A DNA stretch of 64,000 bases. Source: Burkholderia sp. BCC1644 (GTDB lineage: Bacteria; Pseudomonadota; Gammaproteobacteria; Burkholderiales; Burkholderiaceae). The stretch lies in the NCBI RefSeq assembly GCF_902833225.1, contig NZ_CADFEI010000001.1, forward strand, positions 620,001 through 684,000. The letters run 5' to 3'. The notes beneath the pieces are model-generated. The model made no database searches. It saw only the letters and a list, made by a program, of their open reading frames with translations, and was not told the origin of the DNA. Below are positions 24,620-33,380 of the stretch, piece by piece; the stretch's first letter is position 1, and every line of letters starts with the position of its first letter. The translations under genes were made by a program, and so were the position numbers.

Positions 24620-26395
24620 TCAGCGGCTGCCGCCCGATGCGACCCGGTCGCCTTCATCCCTCGCGACACCACCGCGGACCAGATCCTGATAACGCACGCA
24701 TGCGCACTGCGCGGACGCCTTCGCGGCGTACATCGCCGCGTCGGCCTTGACGAGCAGTTCCTCGGCCGACGCGCCGTCGGCCGGAAACTCGCTGACGCCG
24801 ATGCTTGCGCCGACCGCCACACGCCGATCGCCGAACTCCAGTTCCTCGGCCAACACGATCTGGATGCGCGACGCGACATCGCCGATTACCGCAGGCGAAC
24901 GTACGTCCGCGATCAACACGATGAATTCGTCGCCGCCGAGTCGCGCGACCATGTCGCCGTTGCGCAGCACGAGGCTCAGCCGCTTCGCGACCGCGACGAG
25001 CGTGCGATCGCCGGCCGAGTGGCCGTGCTGGTCGTTGATCTGCTTGAAGCGGTCGAGGTCGACGAACATCACGGCCAGCCCTTCGCGCACGGCCGCCGCA
25101 TGCCGGATTGCGGCATCGAGATGCTCCATGAACAACAGGCGGTTCGGCAGCGCGGTCAGCGGGTCATGGCCGGCGAGGTGCGCAAGCTCCTGCTGCTTCG
25201 CACGCAGCATCGCGACCTGCGTGCGGATCTCGACACGCATGCTGTCGAAACAGCGCGCGAGCACGCCGATCTCGTCGGCACGCGCGATCGGCAGTTGCTC
25301 GGCGGCCGAATCGTCGAACACGTGCGTCGCGGCACGCGCCAGCGTCTGCAGCGGCCGCGTGATCGCACGCGCGAACAGGATCGCGAGGATCACCGCCAGC
25401 AGGCTCGACACGAGCACCATCCGGACGATCCGCTCGCCGAGCACGCCGGCCGGCGCCAGCACGTCCGCGAGCGGACGCGCCATGCCGAGCACGACGAAGC
25501 GGTTGCCCTCGTCGTGCCCGAACGGCGTGTGCGTGAACGCGTACATCTGGCCCGGCGCCTCGTCGGGCTGAGCGAGGCCATTGAACGTCACGTTCGCTTG
25601 CGCGTTGTCGAACAACGCGCGCGTGGCGGTGAAGCGGTCCTGCATCAGCACGCGCCGGCCGCGATCGAAACCGAACGTCTGCGCCGGATCGGGATGCACG
25701 AGAAAATCGCCCCACTCGTTCGCGAGATAGACCGCATAGTCTTCCGGCAAGTCACGCTCGAGCCGGTCGAACACGCGCGAAAGCTCGACGTCGACGACGA
25801 GCGCGCCGACCGTCCGCCCCGACGTATCGACGACCGGCGTGCCCACCCGCAGGATCGGCAGTCCTTCGGCCGCGTGCGATCCCGTCTCGTGGTTGATCAC
25901 GATCGGCGACAGGTAGATGTGGCCGGGCGCGGTCGCGAGCGTATCGAATACATAGGAAAACTGCCCTTTCTCCTGGAATGCGTTTTCGGGCAGCACGACG
26001 ATGCCGCGCGCATCGCGATCGACACGGATGCGTTCGATCCCGAAATGCCCGCTCGCGATCAGGCGGATCTGCAGGTATTCCGGATGGTTTCTCATGAAGC
26101 TGTAATACACCTGCTCGAGTCGCGTGCGTCGTGCGATGTCCGGCTCGTCGGCACCGGCAACGAACGCGGACGACGGCAACTGCGCGAGCACGAGCGCATC
26201 GTCGGCGACGTCCGCCAGCGCGGTCGTGAAGCGTTGCCCGAGCAGTTGCGTCGACATCAGCAGGCTGTGCTGCGCTTCCTGCACGAGCATCGCGCGGTTG
26301 GCGCGATACGCGTAGTAGCCGGTCGTGCCGGACGCGATCACGCCGATGCAGGCGAACAGCACCGACAGCTTCGACGTGAGGCCGAGGCGGATCAT
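24620..26395 (-). CDS. Membrane sensor diguanylate cyclase (GGDEF)
   Basis: Encodes 591 aa. It has an N-terminal helix (about 8-30), a large periplasmic dCache-like sensor (about 40-290), a second helix (about 300-322), a HAMP linker (RAITRPLQTLARAATHVF..) and a GGDEF domain with DPLTALPNR, VDLDRFKQINDQHGHSAGD and the intact active site RLGGDEF near residue 490. It should make cyclic di-GMP in response to a periplasmic signal. Its ATG overlaps the stop of the solute-binding protein gene (ATGA, 26392-26395), which suggests that protein supplies the signal. Confidence 0.92.
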   Translation of the reverse strand: MIRLGLTSKLSVLFACIGVIASGTTGYYAYRANRAMLVQEAQHSLLMSTQLLGQRFTTALADVADDALVLAQLPSSAFVAGADEPDIARRTRLEQVYYSFMRNHPEYLQIRLIASGHFGIERIRVDRDARGIVVLPENAFQEKGQFSYVFDTLATAPGHIYLSPIVINHETGSHAAEGLPILRVGTPVVDTSGRTVGALVVDVELSRVFDRLERDLPEDYAVYLANEWGDFLVHPDPAQTFGFDRGRRVLMQDRFTATRALFDNAQANVTFNGLAQPDEAPGQMYAFTHTPFGHDEGNRFVVLGMARPLADVLAPAGVLGERIVRMVLVSSLLAVILAILFARAITRPLQTLARAATHVFDDSAAEQLPIARADEIGVLARCFDSMRVEIRTQVAMLRAKQQELAHLAGHDPLTALPNRLLFMEHLDAAIRHAAAVREGLAVMFVDLDRFKQINDQHGHSAGDRTLVAVAKRLSLVLRNGDMVARLGGDEFIVLIADVRSPAVIGDVASRIQIVLAEELEFGDRRVAVGASIGVSEFPADGASAEELLVKADAAMYAAKASAQCACVRYQDLVRGGVARDEGDRVASGGSR

Positions 26396-27522
26396 TTTCC
26401 GAACCGCTCCGGCCGGTCGCCCGACACGATGCGGCTCCACAACGATTCGCGGCGCGCGATGTTCTCGACGGGCTGGAGCCACACGAGATGCTGGTGCCCG
26501 GTGTCGAGGCCCGACGGCGGCTCGAGCGTATTCGCGAGCCCCTGGCGCTCGGTCAGCAGCGTGCCGATTGCCGGCTCGAGCATGTAGTTGATCCACGCGA
26601 ACGCGAGCTCGGGGCGTTGCGCGCCGCGCGTGACGGCCCAGCAGTCGAGCCACGCGAGCGCGCCCTCTTCCGGGATCACGTAGCCGACGTCCGCACCCGC
26701 GCGCCGCAGCAGTTCGACCTGCTGCGTGCCGTAGTTGCCGAACATCAGCGCCGCGCGATGCTGGACGAACAGCGCAGTCGCCTCTTCGGGAAGCGTGTAA
26801 TACGTCAGCAGGTTGCGGCGCAGGTCGATCAGCTTGCGCGCGACCGCGAGCGTCTGCGTGGACGACAGCCGAAACGGATCGGAATAACCGAGCGCGAGCG
26901 CGGTGAACGAGAAATTGTGCTGCGCGCTGTTGAAGTCGAGCACCTTGCCGCGGTAGCGCGGATTCCACAGCTCGCGCATCGAGCGCGGCGCGGCCGGTAC
27001 CTGCTTGCGGTCGTAGATCAGCCCCATCGACGAATACGTGAACGGGATCGCGTAGGTCTCGCCGTCCTGCACGAGCCCGCCGATCGTCGCGAGCTGCTGG
27101 AAGTTCGGCAACTGTCGCCGCCGGTTCGGGATGCGCGCCAGGTCGATCGGCGCGAGCAGCCGATCATGTGCATAGCGCTGGATCTCGGCCGTATTCGCGG
27201 CCAGCACGTCGTACGGCGGCGGCGACGCGCTGTGCATCCGCGACCACAGCGCTTCGTCGGAATCGACGAACGTCACTTCGACGCGCGCGTGGAACTGGGC
27301 CTCGAACGCACTGACGACGTCGCTGTCCGCATAGCCGGGCCACGCGAGCACGCGCAGCACGTTGTCGTTGACGGTTTCGGGAGAAGCGGCGAAAGCCGGC
27401 GGCACGGGCGCAAGCAAGCCCGCTGTCAATATGATGAGCAGCCCGAGCACGGCACCGCGTGCGCGCATGCGCGCACCGATTCCCCTGATCAATCGGACCC
27501 CGTGTGAATCCCCCGGCTGCAT
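26392..27522 (-). CDS. Polyamine-type periplasmic solute-binding protein
   Basis: Encodes 376 aa. AAGGA lies upstream of ATG 27522; a signal peptide spans about 20-45 (..LLAPVPPAFAAS). The mature part resembles PotD/PotF-type binding proteins: NVLRVLAWPGYADSDVVSAFEAQFHARVEV, YDVLAANTAEIQRYAHDRLLAPID, YAIPFTYSSMGLIYDRKQV. No permease or ATPase gene is nearby. It is coupled to a diguanylate cyclase, so it probably acts as a ligand receptor rather than part of an importer. Confidence 0.88.
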   Translation of the reverse strand: MQPGDSHGVRLIRGIGARMRARGAVLGLLIILTAGLLAPVPPAFAASPETVNDNVLRVLAWPGYADSDVVSAFEAQFHARVEVTFVDSDEALWSRMHSASPPPYDVLAANTAEIQRYAHDRLLAPIDLARIPNRRRQLPNFQQLATIGGLVQDGETYAIPFTYSSMGLIYDRKQVPAAPRSMRELWNPRYRGKVLDFNSAQHNFSFTALALGYSDPFRLSSTQTLAVARKLIDLRRNLLTYYTLPEEATALFVQHRAALMFGNYGTQQVELLRRAGADVGYVIPEEGALAWLDCWAVTRGAQRPELAFAWINYMLEPAIGTLLTERQGLANTLEPPSGLDTGHQHLVWLQPVENIARRESLWSRIVSGDRPERFGK

Positions 27523-27683
27523 TCGACTGTCCTTTTTCGAGTCGATGCGATATCACGCAACGAGACCATAAATCGTACGGTCGCGCAATTGGAAGAAGCC
27601 GTACGCGGCATGCACCTTCGCCGGCGCCGGCGACGGAATGCGACGCAGTTACCCCGGCCTGCTTCGGGCCGTGAACACGAACG

Positions 27684-28406
27684 TCAGCGCCACGCCTGCG
27701 TGAACTCGGCGATCACGCGCGACAGGTGCGCACGCATCGCTTCACGTGCGCCGCTTGCGTCGCGCGCCATGATCGCCGCGAAGATCCGCTGGTGATCCTC
27801 CTGCGACGCCTCGCGCAGCGCGGTCGAGTGGAAATGCTCCTCGATCTTGTCCCACAGCGGATCGCTGCGCGCGCAGTCCCACATCGCAGTGACCATGTGC
27901 AGCAGCACCGTGTTGCCGGTCGATTCGGCAATCCGCAGATGAAACTGGCGATCGGCTGCGTCGTACGCGGCCTTGTCGTCCATCTGCTCGCGCATCGTCG
28001 TCAGCGAGAAAAACAGGCGGTCGAGATCGGCGTCCTTGCGTTCGGTCGCCGCGAGCGCCGCGACTTCCGCCTCGATCAGACCGCGCGCGCGCAGCGTCTC
28101 GATCGGCCCCGGGCCGCGCGGCACCTCGAACGTCACCGGCCGCGCGGCATCGGCCGCCGACACATAGATGCCCGAGCCGATCCGCACTTCGACGATCCCC
28201 TGCACCTCGAGCGCGATGATCGCCTCGCGCACCTGCGTGCGGCTCACGCCGAACTGGTCGGCCAGGCTGCGCTCCGACGGCAACCGCGCGCCGGCTTCGA
28301 ACGCGCCAGCGGCCACCATCGCGTGAATCTGCCGCGCAAGGCCGATATAGGAGCGGTCCGCGGCGTCGGTGTCACGGCTGGCGGGCAGGCTGGAAAGATC
28401 GGTCAT
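27684..28406 (-). CDS. GntR-family regulator, UxuR/ExuR-like (FCD subfamily)
   Basis: Encodes 240 aa from ATG 28406; the frame extends upstream but that stretch carries operator-like sites. The winged helix spans about 15-80 (YIGLARQIHAMVAAGAFEAGARLPSERSLADQFGVSRTQVREAIIALEVQG), and the FCD effector domain has the conserved DRQFHLRIAESTGN and HQRIFAAIMARDA. It is divergent from uxuA, and TGGTnnACCA-type sites occur between them, so it probably represses hexuronate catabolism until an inducer binds. Confidence 0.88.
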   Translation of the reverse strand: MTDLSSLPASRDTDAADRSYIGLARQIHAMVAAGAFEAGARLPSERSLADQFGVSRTQVREAIIALEVQGIVEVRIGSGIYVSAADAARPVTFEVPRGPGPIETLRARGLIEAEVAALAATERKDADLDRLFFSLTTMREQMDDKAAYDAADRQFHLRIAESTGNTVLLHMVTAMWDCARSDPLWDKIEEHFHSTALREASQEDHQRIFAAIMARDASGAREAMRAHLSRVIAEFTQAWR

Positions 28407-28459
28407 CGAAAGGCTCGCAACGGGCTGGCTGGCGCCGTCGCGGCACCGGATCGCCAAAA

Positions 28460-28469
28460 TGGTACACCA
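28460..28469. promoter_or_regulatory. UxuR/ExuR-type box 1 (TGGTACACCA)
   Basis: Core of an AAATGGT-ACACCAATTT-like palindrome 54 bp upstream of the GntR start. It matches the ATTGGT-N2-ACCAAT type of UxuR/ExuR sites known from enterobacteria. The position fits autoregulation. Confidence 0.6.
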
Positions 28470-28487
28470 ATTTCGGCCAGCAACCGG

Positions 28488-28505
28488 ATTGGCCTTTCGG
28501 CCAAT
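28488..28505. repeat. Inverted repeat ATTGGCC-TTTC-GGCCAAT
   Basis: Perfect 7-bp arms with a 4-bp spacer in the middle of the uxuR-uxuA divergent region. It may be a further regulator site or a leader hairpin; the role is unknown. Confidence 0.5.
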
Positions 28506-28557
28506 GTTGCAGGGCATCGCCGGAAGCGTTACACCGGCCAGCGCCTGTGCGGACAAC

Positions 28558-28591
28558 TGGTAAACCACTATCCCTCGAAACTGGCATACCA
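28558..28591. promoter_or_regulatory. Two UxuR/ExuR-type boxes upstream of uxuA
   Basis: TGGTAAACCA at 28558-28567 and TGGCATACCA at 28582-28591 (TGGTATGCCA on the other strand), with start-to-start spacing of 24 bp. They lie about 85-115 bp upstream of the uxuA start. With box 1 they make three sites of one pattern in 132 bp. Confidence 0.6.
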
Positions 28592-28673
28592 ATCATAATC
28601 GGCACACCGACGACGGGCCGGCATGCTGCCGCCCGGTCGTCCGTGCATGAACCGCCAGCCAGGAGCCGCTCCA

Positions 28674-29735
28674 GTGAAGATGTCTTTCCGTTGGTACGGC
28701 GAGTCCGATCCGGTCTCGCTGCAATACATCCGCCAGATCCCGGGCGTCACGCATATCGTGTCCGCGATCTACGACGAACCGGTGGGCGAGGTCTGGCCCG
28801 CGCACAAGATCGATGCGCTGAAAGCGTCGATCGAGCACGCCGGCCTGCAATTCGAAGTCGTCGAATCGGTACCCGTCCACGAGGACATCAAGCTCGGCAA
28901 GCCGGGCCGCGACCGCCTGATCGACCACTACCGTCAGACGATCCGCCACCTCGGCGCGGCCGGCATCCGCGTCATCTGCTACAACTTCATGCCGGTGTTC
29001 GACTGGACCCGCACCGAGCTGTCGAAGACGCTCGACGACGGCTCGACCTGCCTCGCGTTCAGCACCGACGCGGTCGACCGGATCGATCCGAACGACGGCA
29101 TCGCGCTGCCCGGCTGGGATTCGAGCTACCGGCCCGAACAGCTGCGGGCGCTGCTCGCCGAGTATCGCGACGTCGACGAGGCCGCGCTGTGGGCGAACCT
29201 CGAATATTTCCTGAAGGCGATCATCCCCGTCGCCGAGGAAGCCGGCGTGAAGATGGCGATCCACCCCGACGATCCGCCGCGCCCGATCTTCGGGCTGCCG
29301 CGCATCGTGAAGAACCGCGACGATCTCGCGCGGATCCTGCGCATCGTCGACACGCCCGCGAACGGGCTGACGCTGTGCTCGGGCTCGCTCGGCGCGGGCC
29401 CGCAGAACGACGTCGAAGCGCTGGTGCGCGAATTCGGCGCGATGGGCCGCATCCACTTCGCGCACATCCGCAACGTGAAGGTCGACGCGAACGGCAATTT
29501 CGAGGAAACCGCGCACCTGTCGAACTGCGGCTCCCTCGACATCGCCGCGATCGTGAAGGCGTACCACGACACCGGCTTCACCGGCTACGTGCGCCCCGAC
29601 CACGGCCGCATGATCTGGGGCGAAACGGGCAAGCCCGGCTATGGCCTGTACGACCGCGCGCTCGGCGCGGTCTACCTGAACGGCCTGTGGGAAGCGCTCG
29701 CGAAGTTCGGCACCACACCGCACGCAGCACGGTAA
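28674..29735 (+). CDS. uxuA: D-mannonate dehydratase
   Basis: Encodes 353 aa. A GTG at 28674 (AGGAG 8 nt upstream) is preferred; the next in-frame ATG is at 28680. The start (V)[24 protein letters not shown] matches the UxuA family, and metal/active-site segments are visible: [57 protein letters not shown] and [13 protein letters not shown]. It dehydrates D-mannonate to 2-keto-3-deoxygluconate in glucuronate catabolism. The next gene encodes a matching MFS importer. Confidence 0.93.
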   Translation: MKMSFRWYGESDPVSLQYIRQIPGVTHIVSAIYDEPVGEVWPAHKIDALKASIEHAGLQFEVVESVPVHEDIKLGKPGRDRLIDHYRQTIRHLGAAGIRVICYNFMPVFDWTRTELSKTLDDGSTCLAFSTDAVDRIDPNDGIALPGWDSSYRPEQLRALLAEYRDVDEAALWANLEYFLKAIIPVAEEAGVKMAIHPDDPPRPIFGLPRIVKNRDDLARILRIVDTPANGLTLCSGSLGAGPQNDVEALVREFGAMGRIHFAHIRNVKVDANGNFEETAHLSNCGSLDIAAIVKAYHDTGFTGYVRPDHGRMIWGETGKPGYGLYDRALGAVYLNGLWEALAKFGTTPHAAR

Positions 29736-29806
29736 TCCGCCCATCGAGGCGGCCGGCGCAGCGGATCGCCGGTCGCCCGTCACGACATTCCGCACGGAGA
29801 CACCGC

Positions 29807-31117
29807 ATGCCACGCATCCGATGGGCCATGATCCTGATGTGCTTCCTGGCCAACGTCATCAACTTCATCGACCGCGCGAACCTCGCGATCGCGGCGCCCA
29901 GCATCCGCGCCGACCTCGGCCTCGACGCGGTCGGCATGGGGCTCGTGCTGAGCGCGTTCTTCTGGACCTACGCGTTCCTGCAACTGCCGGCCGGCTGGTT
30001 CATCGACAAGGTCGGCGTGCGCGTGAGCCTCGCGCTGGCCGTCGGCTGGTGGTCGGTGTTCACCGTCGCGACGGGCGCCGCGCGCGGCCTCGCGCAACTC
30101 GTCGGCGTGCGGTTGATGCTCGGCGTCGGCGAAGCGGCCGCGATCCCGTCGTTCGCGAAGGTGGCGTTCAACTGGTTCCCGCGCAGCGAACGCGGGCTCG
30201 CGAGCAGCATCTTCGACAGCGGCTCGCGCGTCGGCTCCGCGCTGTCGCTGCCGCTCGTTGCGTGGCTGATCTCGATCGTCGGCTGGCGCGGGTCGTTCGT
30301 GATCACGGGCGGCATCGGCATCGTGTGGGCACTGGCGTGGTGGTTCGTCTATCGCGACCCGGAACGCTACCGCGCGATCGCGCCCGATGCCGTCGATGCG
30401 CTGCTCGCGCAACGCGCCGCACCGGCCGTTGCGGCCGCAACCGACGGCCCGAAGGTGTCGTGGCTCGACCTGTTCCGCTACCGCACCGTGTGGGGGATGA
30501 TGATCGGCCTGTTCTGCCTGAACTTCGCGATCTACTTCTTCATCACGTGGTTCCCGAGCTACCTGCTGCAGTCGCGCGGCTTCTCGCTCGCGTCGCTCGG
30601 CACGTGGGGCATGCTGCCCGCGCTGCTCGCGATTCCGGGCGGCTGGCTCGGCGGCTATGTGTCGGACAGCCTGTTCCGCCGCGGCTGGAGCGCGACCGCC
30701 GCGCGCAAGACCTGCCTCGTGCTCGGGATGCTGCTGTCGTCGTCGATCGCGCTGTCGGCGTTCGTCGAAAACGTGTGGGCGTGCCTCGGGCTGTTCGCGC
30801 TCGCGTATGCCAGCCTGTCTTTCGCCGGCGCCAACGTGTGGACGCTCGTCGGCGAAGTCGCGCCGACACCGGCACACGTCGCGTCGCTCGGCGGCATCCA
30901 GAACTTCGCGGGCAATCTCGCGGGAATCTTCATCACGACGTTCACGGGCGTGATGCTGTCGATCACGAAAGGCTCGTTCGTCGTACCGCTCGCGGCGGCC
31001 GGCGCGCTGTGCGTCGTCGGCGCGCTGTCGTACCTGTTCATCGTCGGCAAGGTCGAGCCGCTGCCGCCGCTGCGTGGCGGCGCAAACGGGCGGAATCCGG
31101 AGCCGAGCGCGGCCTGA
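29807..31117 (+). CDS. MFS hexuronate/anion:cation symporter (ExuT-like)
   Basis: Encodes 436 aa with about 12 helices. The start at 29807 has GGAGA 8 nt upstream. MILMCFLANVINFIDRANLAIAAPSIRADLG and FQLPAGWFID-type (LQLPAGWFIDKVGVR) segments are typical of the anion:cation symporter family containing ExuT and GudP. Following uxuA by 71 bp and sharing its operators, it probably imports glucuronate, galacturonate or a related sugar acid. A terminator follows directly. Confidence 0.9.
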   Translation: MPRIRWAMILMCFLANVINFIDRANLAIAAPSIRADLGLDAVGMGLVLSAFFWTYAFLQLPAGWFIDKVGVRVSLALAVGWWSVFTVATGAARGLAQLVGVRLMLGVGEAAAIPSFAKVAFNWFPRSERGLASSIFDSGSRVGSALSLPLVAWLISIVGWRGSFVITGGIGIVWALAWWFVYRDPERYRAIAPDAVDALLAQRAAPAVAAATDGPKVSWLDLFRYRTVWGMMIGLFCLNFAIYFFITWFPSYLLQSRGFSLASLGTWGMLPALLAIPGGWLGGYVSDSLFRRGWSATAARKTCLVLGMLLSSSIALSAFVENVWACLGLFALAYASLSFAGANVWTLVGEVAPTPAHVASLGGIQNFAGNLAGIFITTFTGVMLSITKGSFVVPLAAAGALCVVGALSYLFIVGKVEPLPPLRGGANGRNPEPSAA

Positions 31118-31124
31118 CGCCTCG

Positions 31125-31161
31125 GGAAAGCGCGGCCGGCACCGCGCGCTTTCCTTTTCTT
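31125..31161 (+). terminator. Intrinsic terminator after the uxuA-MFS unit
   Basis: GGAAAGCGCG paired with CGCGCTTTCC around a 10-nt loop, followed by TTTTCTT. It begins 7 nt after the MFS stop codon. Confidence 0.8.
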
Positions 31162-31244
31162 CGCGCCCGTCGGACAATGACCCGCGCCTGCCGGCGCGGC
31201 GCCACTTCGGCCCGTGCGCGGCGACGGCGCGCTCCGCCCAGCCG

Positions 31245-32678
31245 ATGAAACGCTACGAAACCCTCGCCCATACGATCGCCGACGACATCCGCAACGGCAA
31301 CCTTGCCGTCGGCACGCGCCTGCCGTCGCTGCGGCAGATCATCGCGCAGCATGGCGTGAGCCAGTCGACGGTGTTCCGCGCGTATTACCTGCTCGAACAG
31401 TGGGGATTGATTCGTGCACGCGAACGCTCGGGCTACTACGTCGCGCCGGGCGCCAAGCCGGAGCCGGCCCCCGCCGCGAAGCGCCGCTCGAGTCGCGCCG
31501 GCGCCACGCGCAAGGTCGACATCAGCAGCCTCGTGTTCTCCGTTCTCGATGCAGCCACCCAGCCCGGCATCGTGCCGCTCGGTTCCGCATTCCCCGCGCC
31601 GCAACTGTTTCCGCTGCCGCGTCTGGCGAAATCGCTCGCGCAGGCCACGCGGCTCGTGAGCCCGTGGAGCACGGTCGTCGACCTACCGCCCGGCAACGAG
31701 GCGCTGCGCCAGCAGATCGCGCGACGTTACCTCGCCACCGGCATCTCGCAGCCGATCGACGAGATCGTCGTCACGAACGGCGCGCTCGAAGCGCTGAACC
31801 TGTGCCTGATGGCCGTCACGCGGCCCGGTGACGTCGTCGCGGTCGAAGCGCCCGGCTTCTATGCGGCACTGCAGGCGATCGAACGGCTCGACCTGCGCGC
31901 CGTCGAGATTCCCGTCGATCCGCGTACGGGCCTCGATCTCGATGCGCTCGCCAACGCACTCGACCGGCACGACATCCGTGCGTGCTGGTTCATGACCAAT
32001 TTCCAGAATCCGACCGGCGTCACGTTATCCGCCGACAAGAAACGCGCACTCGTCGACATGCTCGCGGCGCGCGAGGTGCCGCTGATCGAGGACGACGTGT
32101 ACGGCGAACTGCATTTCGGCCCCGACTATCCGCTGCCGGCACGCGCGTTCGATCGACACGGCCTCGTGATGCACTGCAGTTCGTTCTCGAAGACGCTTGC
32201 GCCCGGCTACCGGATCGGCTGGGCCGCCGCCGGCCGCTTCGCGGAGAAGGTGCAGCGGCTCAAGCTGATGACGACGCTGTCGGCGAGCATTCCCGCGCAG
32301 GCCGGCATCGCGAATTATCTCGAGCATGGCGGCTACGACCGGCACTTGCGCAAGCTGCGCGGCGCGCTGCACACGCAGCTCGACCGGATGGACGACGCGC
32401 TGCGGCGCTGGCTGCCGCCCGGCGCCGAGTGGGTGCGGCCCGACGGCGGCTATTTTCTGTGGCTCGCGTTTCCCGACGCGATCGATGCGATGGAGCTGCA
32501 TCGGCAGGCGATCGCACGCGGAATCAGCTTCGCGCCGGGGCCGCTGTTTTCGGCTGCGCACGGCTTCGAGCGCTGCGTGCGCGTGAACTTCGGCCATCCG
32601 TGGAGCCGCGACATCGAGCAGGCGATACGCGTGCTCGGCGAACTGGTCGCGCAGCCTTCGGTCCGCAAGGCGGGCTGA
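31245..32678 (+). CDS. MocR/PdxR-family regulator (GntR HTH fused to aminotransferase fold)
   Basis: Encodes 477 aa. The N-terminal GntR winged helix covers about 1-70 (YETLAHTIADDIRNGNLAVGTRLPSLRQIIAQHGVSQSTVFRAYYLLEQ). The fold-type I aminotransferase domain covers about 110-470, with PPGNEALRQQIARRYLATG, NFQNPTGVTLS, EDDVYGELHF and the PLP Lys in SFSKTLAPGYRIGW. MocR proteins use PLP as an effector, usually in amino-acid or vitamin B6 metabolism. The target is not obvious; the next gene is on the same strand. Confidence 0.9.
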   Translation: MKRYETLAHTIADDIRNGNLAVGTRLPSLRQIIAQHGVSQSTVFRAYYLLEQWGLIRARERSGYYVAPGAKPEPAPAAKRRSSRAGATRKVDISSLVFSVLDAATQPGIVPLGSAFPAPQLFPLPRLAKSLAQATRLVSPWSTVVDLPPGNEALRQQIARRYLATGISQPIDEIVVTNGALEALNLCLMAVTRPGDVVAVEAPGFYAALQAIERLDLRAVEIPVDPRTGLDLDALANALDRHDIRACWFMTNFQNPTGVTLSADKKRALVDMLAAREVPLIEDDVYGELHFGPDYPLPARAFDRHGLVMHCSSFSKTLAPGYRIGWAAAGRFAEKVQRLKLMTTLSASIPAQAGIANYLEHGGYDRHLRKLRGALHTQLDRMDDALRRWLPPGAEWVRPDGGYFLWLAFPDAIDAMELHRQAIARGISFAPGPLFSAAHGFERCVRVNFGHPWSRDIEQAIRVLGELVAQPSVRKAG

Positions 32679-32779
32679 CCGTTCACGGCAGGTGCGGTGC
32701 GCGCCGCCCGCGTCGCTGCCATGCAGGCAATCCGCGCGCGGGTTACATTGCTGTTCCCGCCGCTCCTTCACGATTTTCC

Positions 32780-33175
32780 ATGAGCCAACTGCCTTACCTC
32801 GATCACGACGCACTGTTGAAACTGACGGCCGAAGCGGCGCACATCACGCAGTCGTGCACGTGCACGAAGACTTCGCTCGCCGGATGGACGACCCTGCCGC
32901 TGTCGCTGCAGGATGCGCAACTGACCGAAGTCGCCACGCTCGCGCCGCCCGGCGACGCCGAGCCGACCTACGCGGAACATCATCCGGCCGGCACGCGCTA
33001 CGCGTCGGACGACGCGCCGATCGCGCTGCGCCATTTCCCGTACAACCGCTGCACCGTCAGCCGCTGCCGCACGTGCGGTCGTTTGTTCCTGCGCTACCAG
33101 GAAGGCGGCGGTTACTTCATCGACCAGCGCATCCGCGCGCTCGATCCCGCGCTCGTCGTCGACGCCAGCGTCTGA
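32780..33175 (+). CDS. Cysteine-rich hypothetical protein (possible zinc ribbon)
   Basis: Encodes 131 aa. Has an N-terminal CTCTKT motif (TQSCTCTKTSLAGWTTLPLSL) and a C-terminal cluster NRCTVSRCRTCGRLFLRYQEGGGYFIDQRIRAL that looks like a small metal-binding ribbon. It lies just upstream of the sulfite/nitrite reductase gene on the same strand (205-bp gap), so a link to that pathway is possible. No function known. Confidence 0.7.
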   Translation: MSQLPYLDHDALLKLTAEAAHITQSCTCTKTSLAGWTTLPLSLQDAQLTEVATLAPPGDAEPTYAEHHPAGTRYASDDAPIALRHFPYNRCTVSRCRTCGRLFLRYQEGGGYFIDQRIRALDPALVVDASV

Positions 33176-33183
33176 CCGCGCCA

Positions 33184-33203
33184 CGGGCATGGTCGCATGC
33201 CCG
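33184..33203 (+). terminator. Hairpin CGGGCAT-N6-ATGCCCG after the Cys-rich gene
   Basis: A perfect 7-bp stem with a 6-nt loop (GGTCGC), starting 9 nt after the stop codon. It is followed by pyrimidines (GTCTCCCC) but no T-run. Confidence 0.4.
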
Positions 33204-33380
33204 GTCTCCCCCGCCGACGCCTGCATGCCGCCGGCCATCTGCTGCGCCTTTTTCGTCCCGATCTGCTGCTTGTCCCGCCGCACCGCGTTCCCTACGCTGT
33301 CTTCCGTTGCCTGACACCCGTCGCAACGTCTGTCCGAGCCGCGCGCAATCCGCGTCGCGGCGCTACCCGCGTATCACGTC

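Noticed and set aside
26396..26968. N-terminal extension of the GGDEF protein reaching to 26968
   Set aside because: The extension lies opposite no gap but inside the binding-protein gene in another frame and has no domain. The ATG at 26395 in an ATGA overlap followed by a membrane helix is the convincing start.
28547..29806. N-terminal extension of the hexuronate MFS transporter
   Set aside because: This stretch is uxuA read in another frame; the transporter starts at 29807 with its own ribosome-binding site and first helix.
33184..33203. Hexaloop hairpin upstream of cysI as a third ANTAR target
   Set aside because: The stem is good but the loop is GGUCGC, lacking A1, and no second hairpin or sigma-54 promoter accompanies it.
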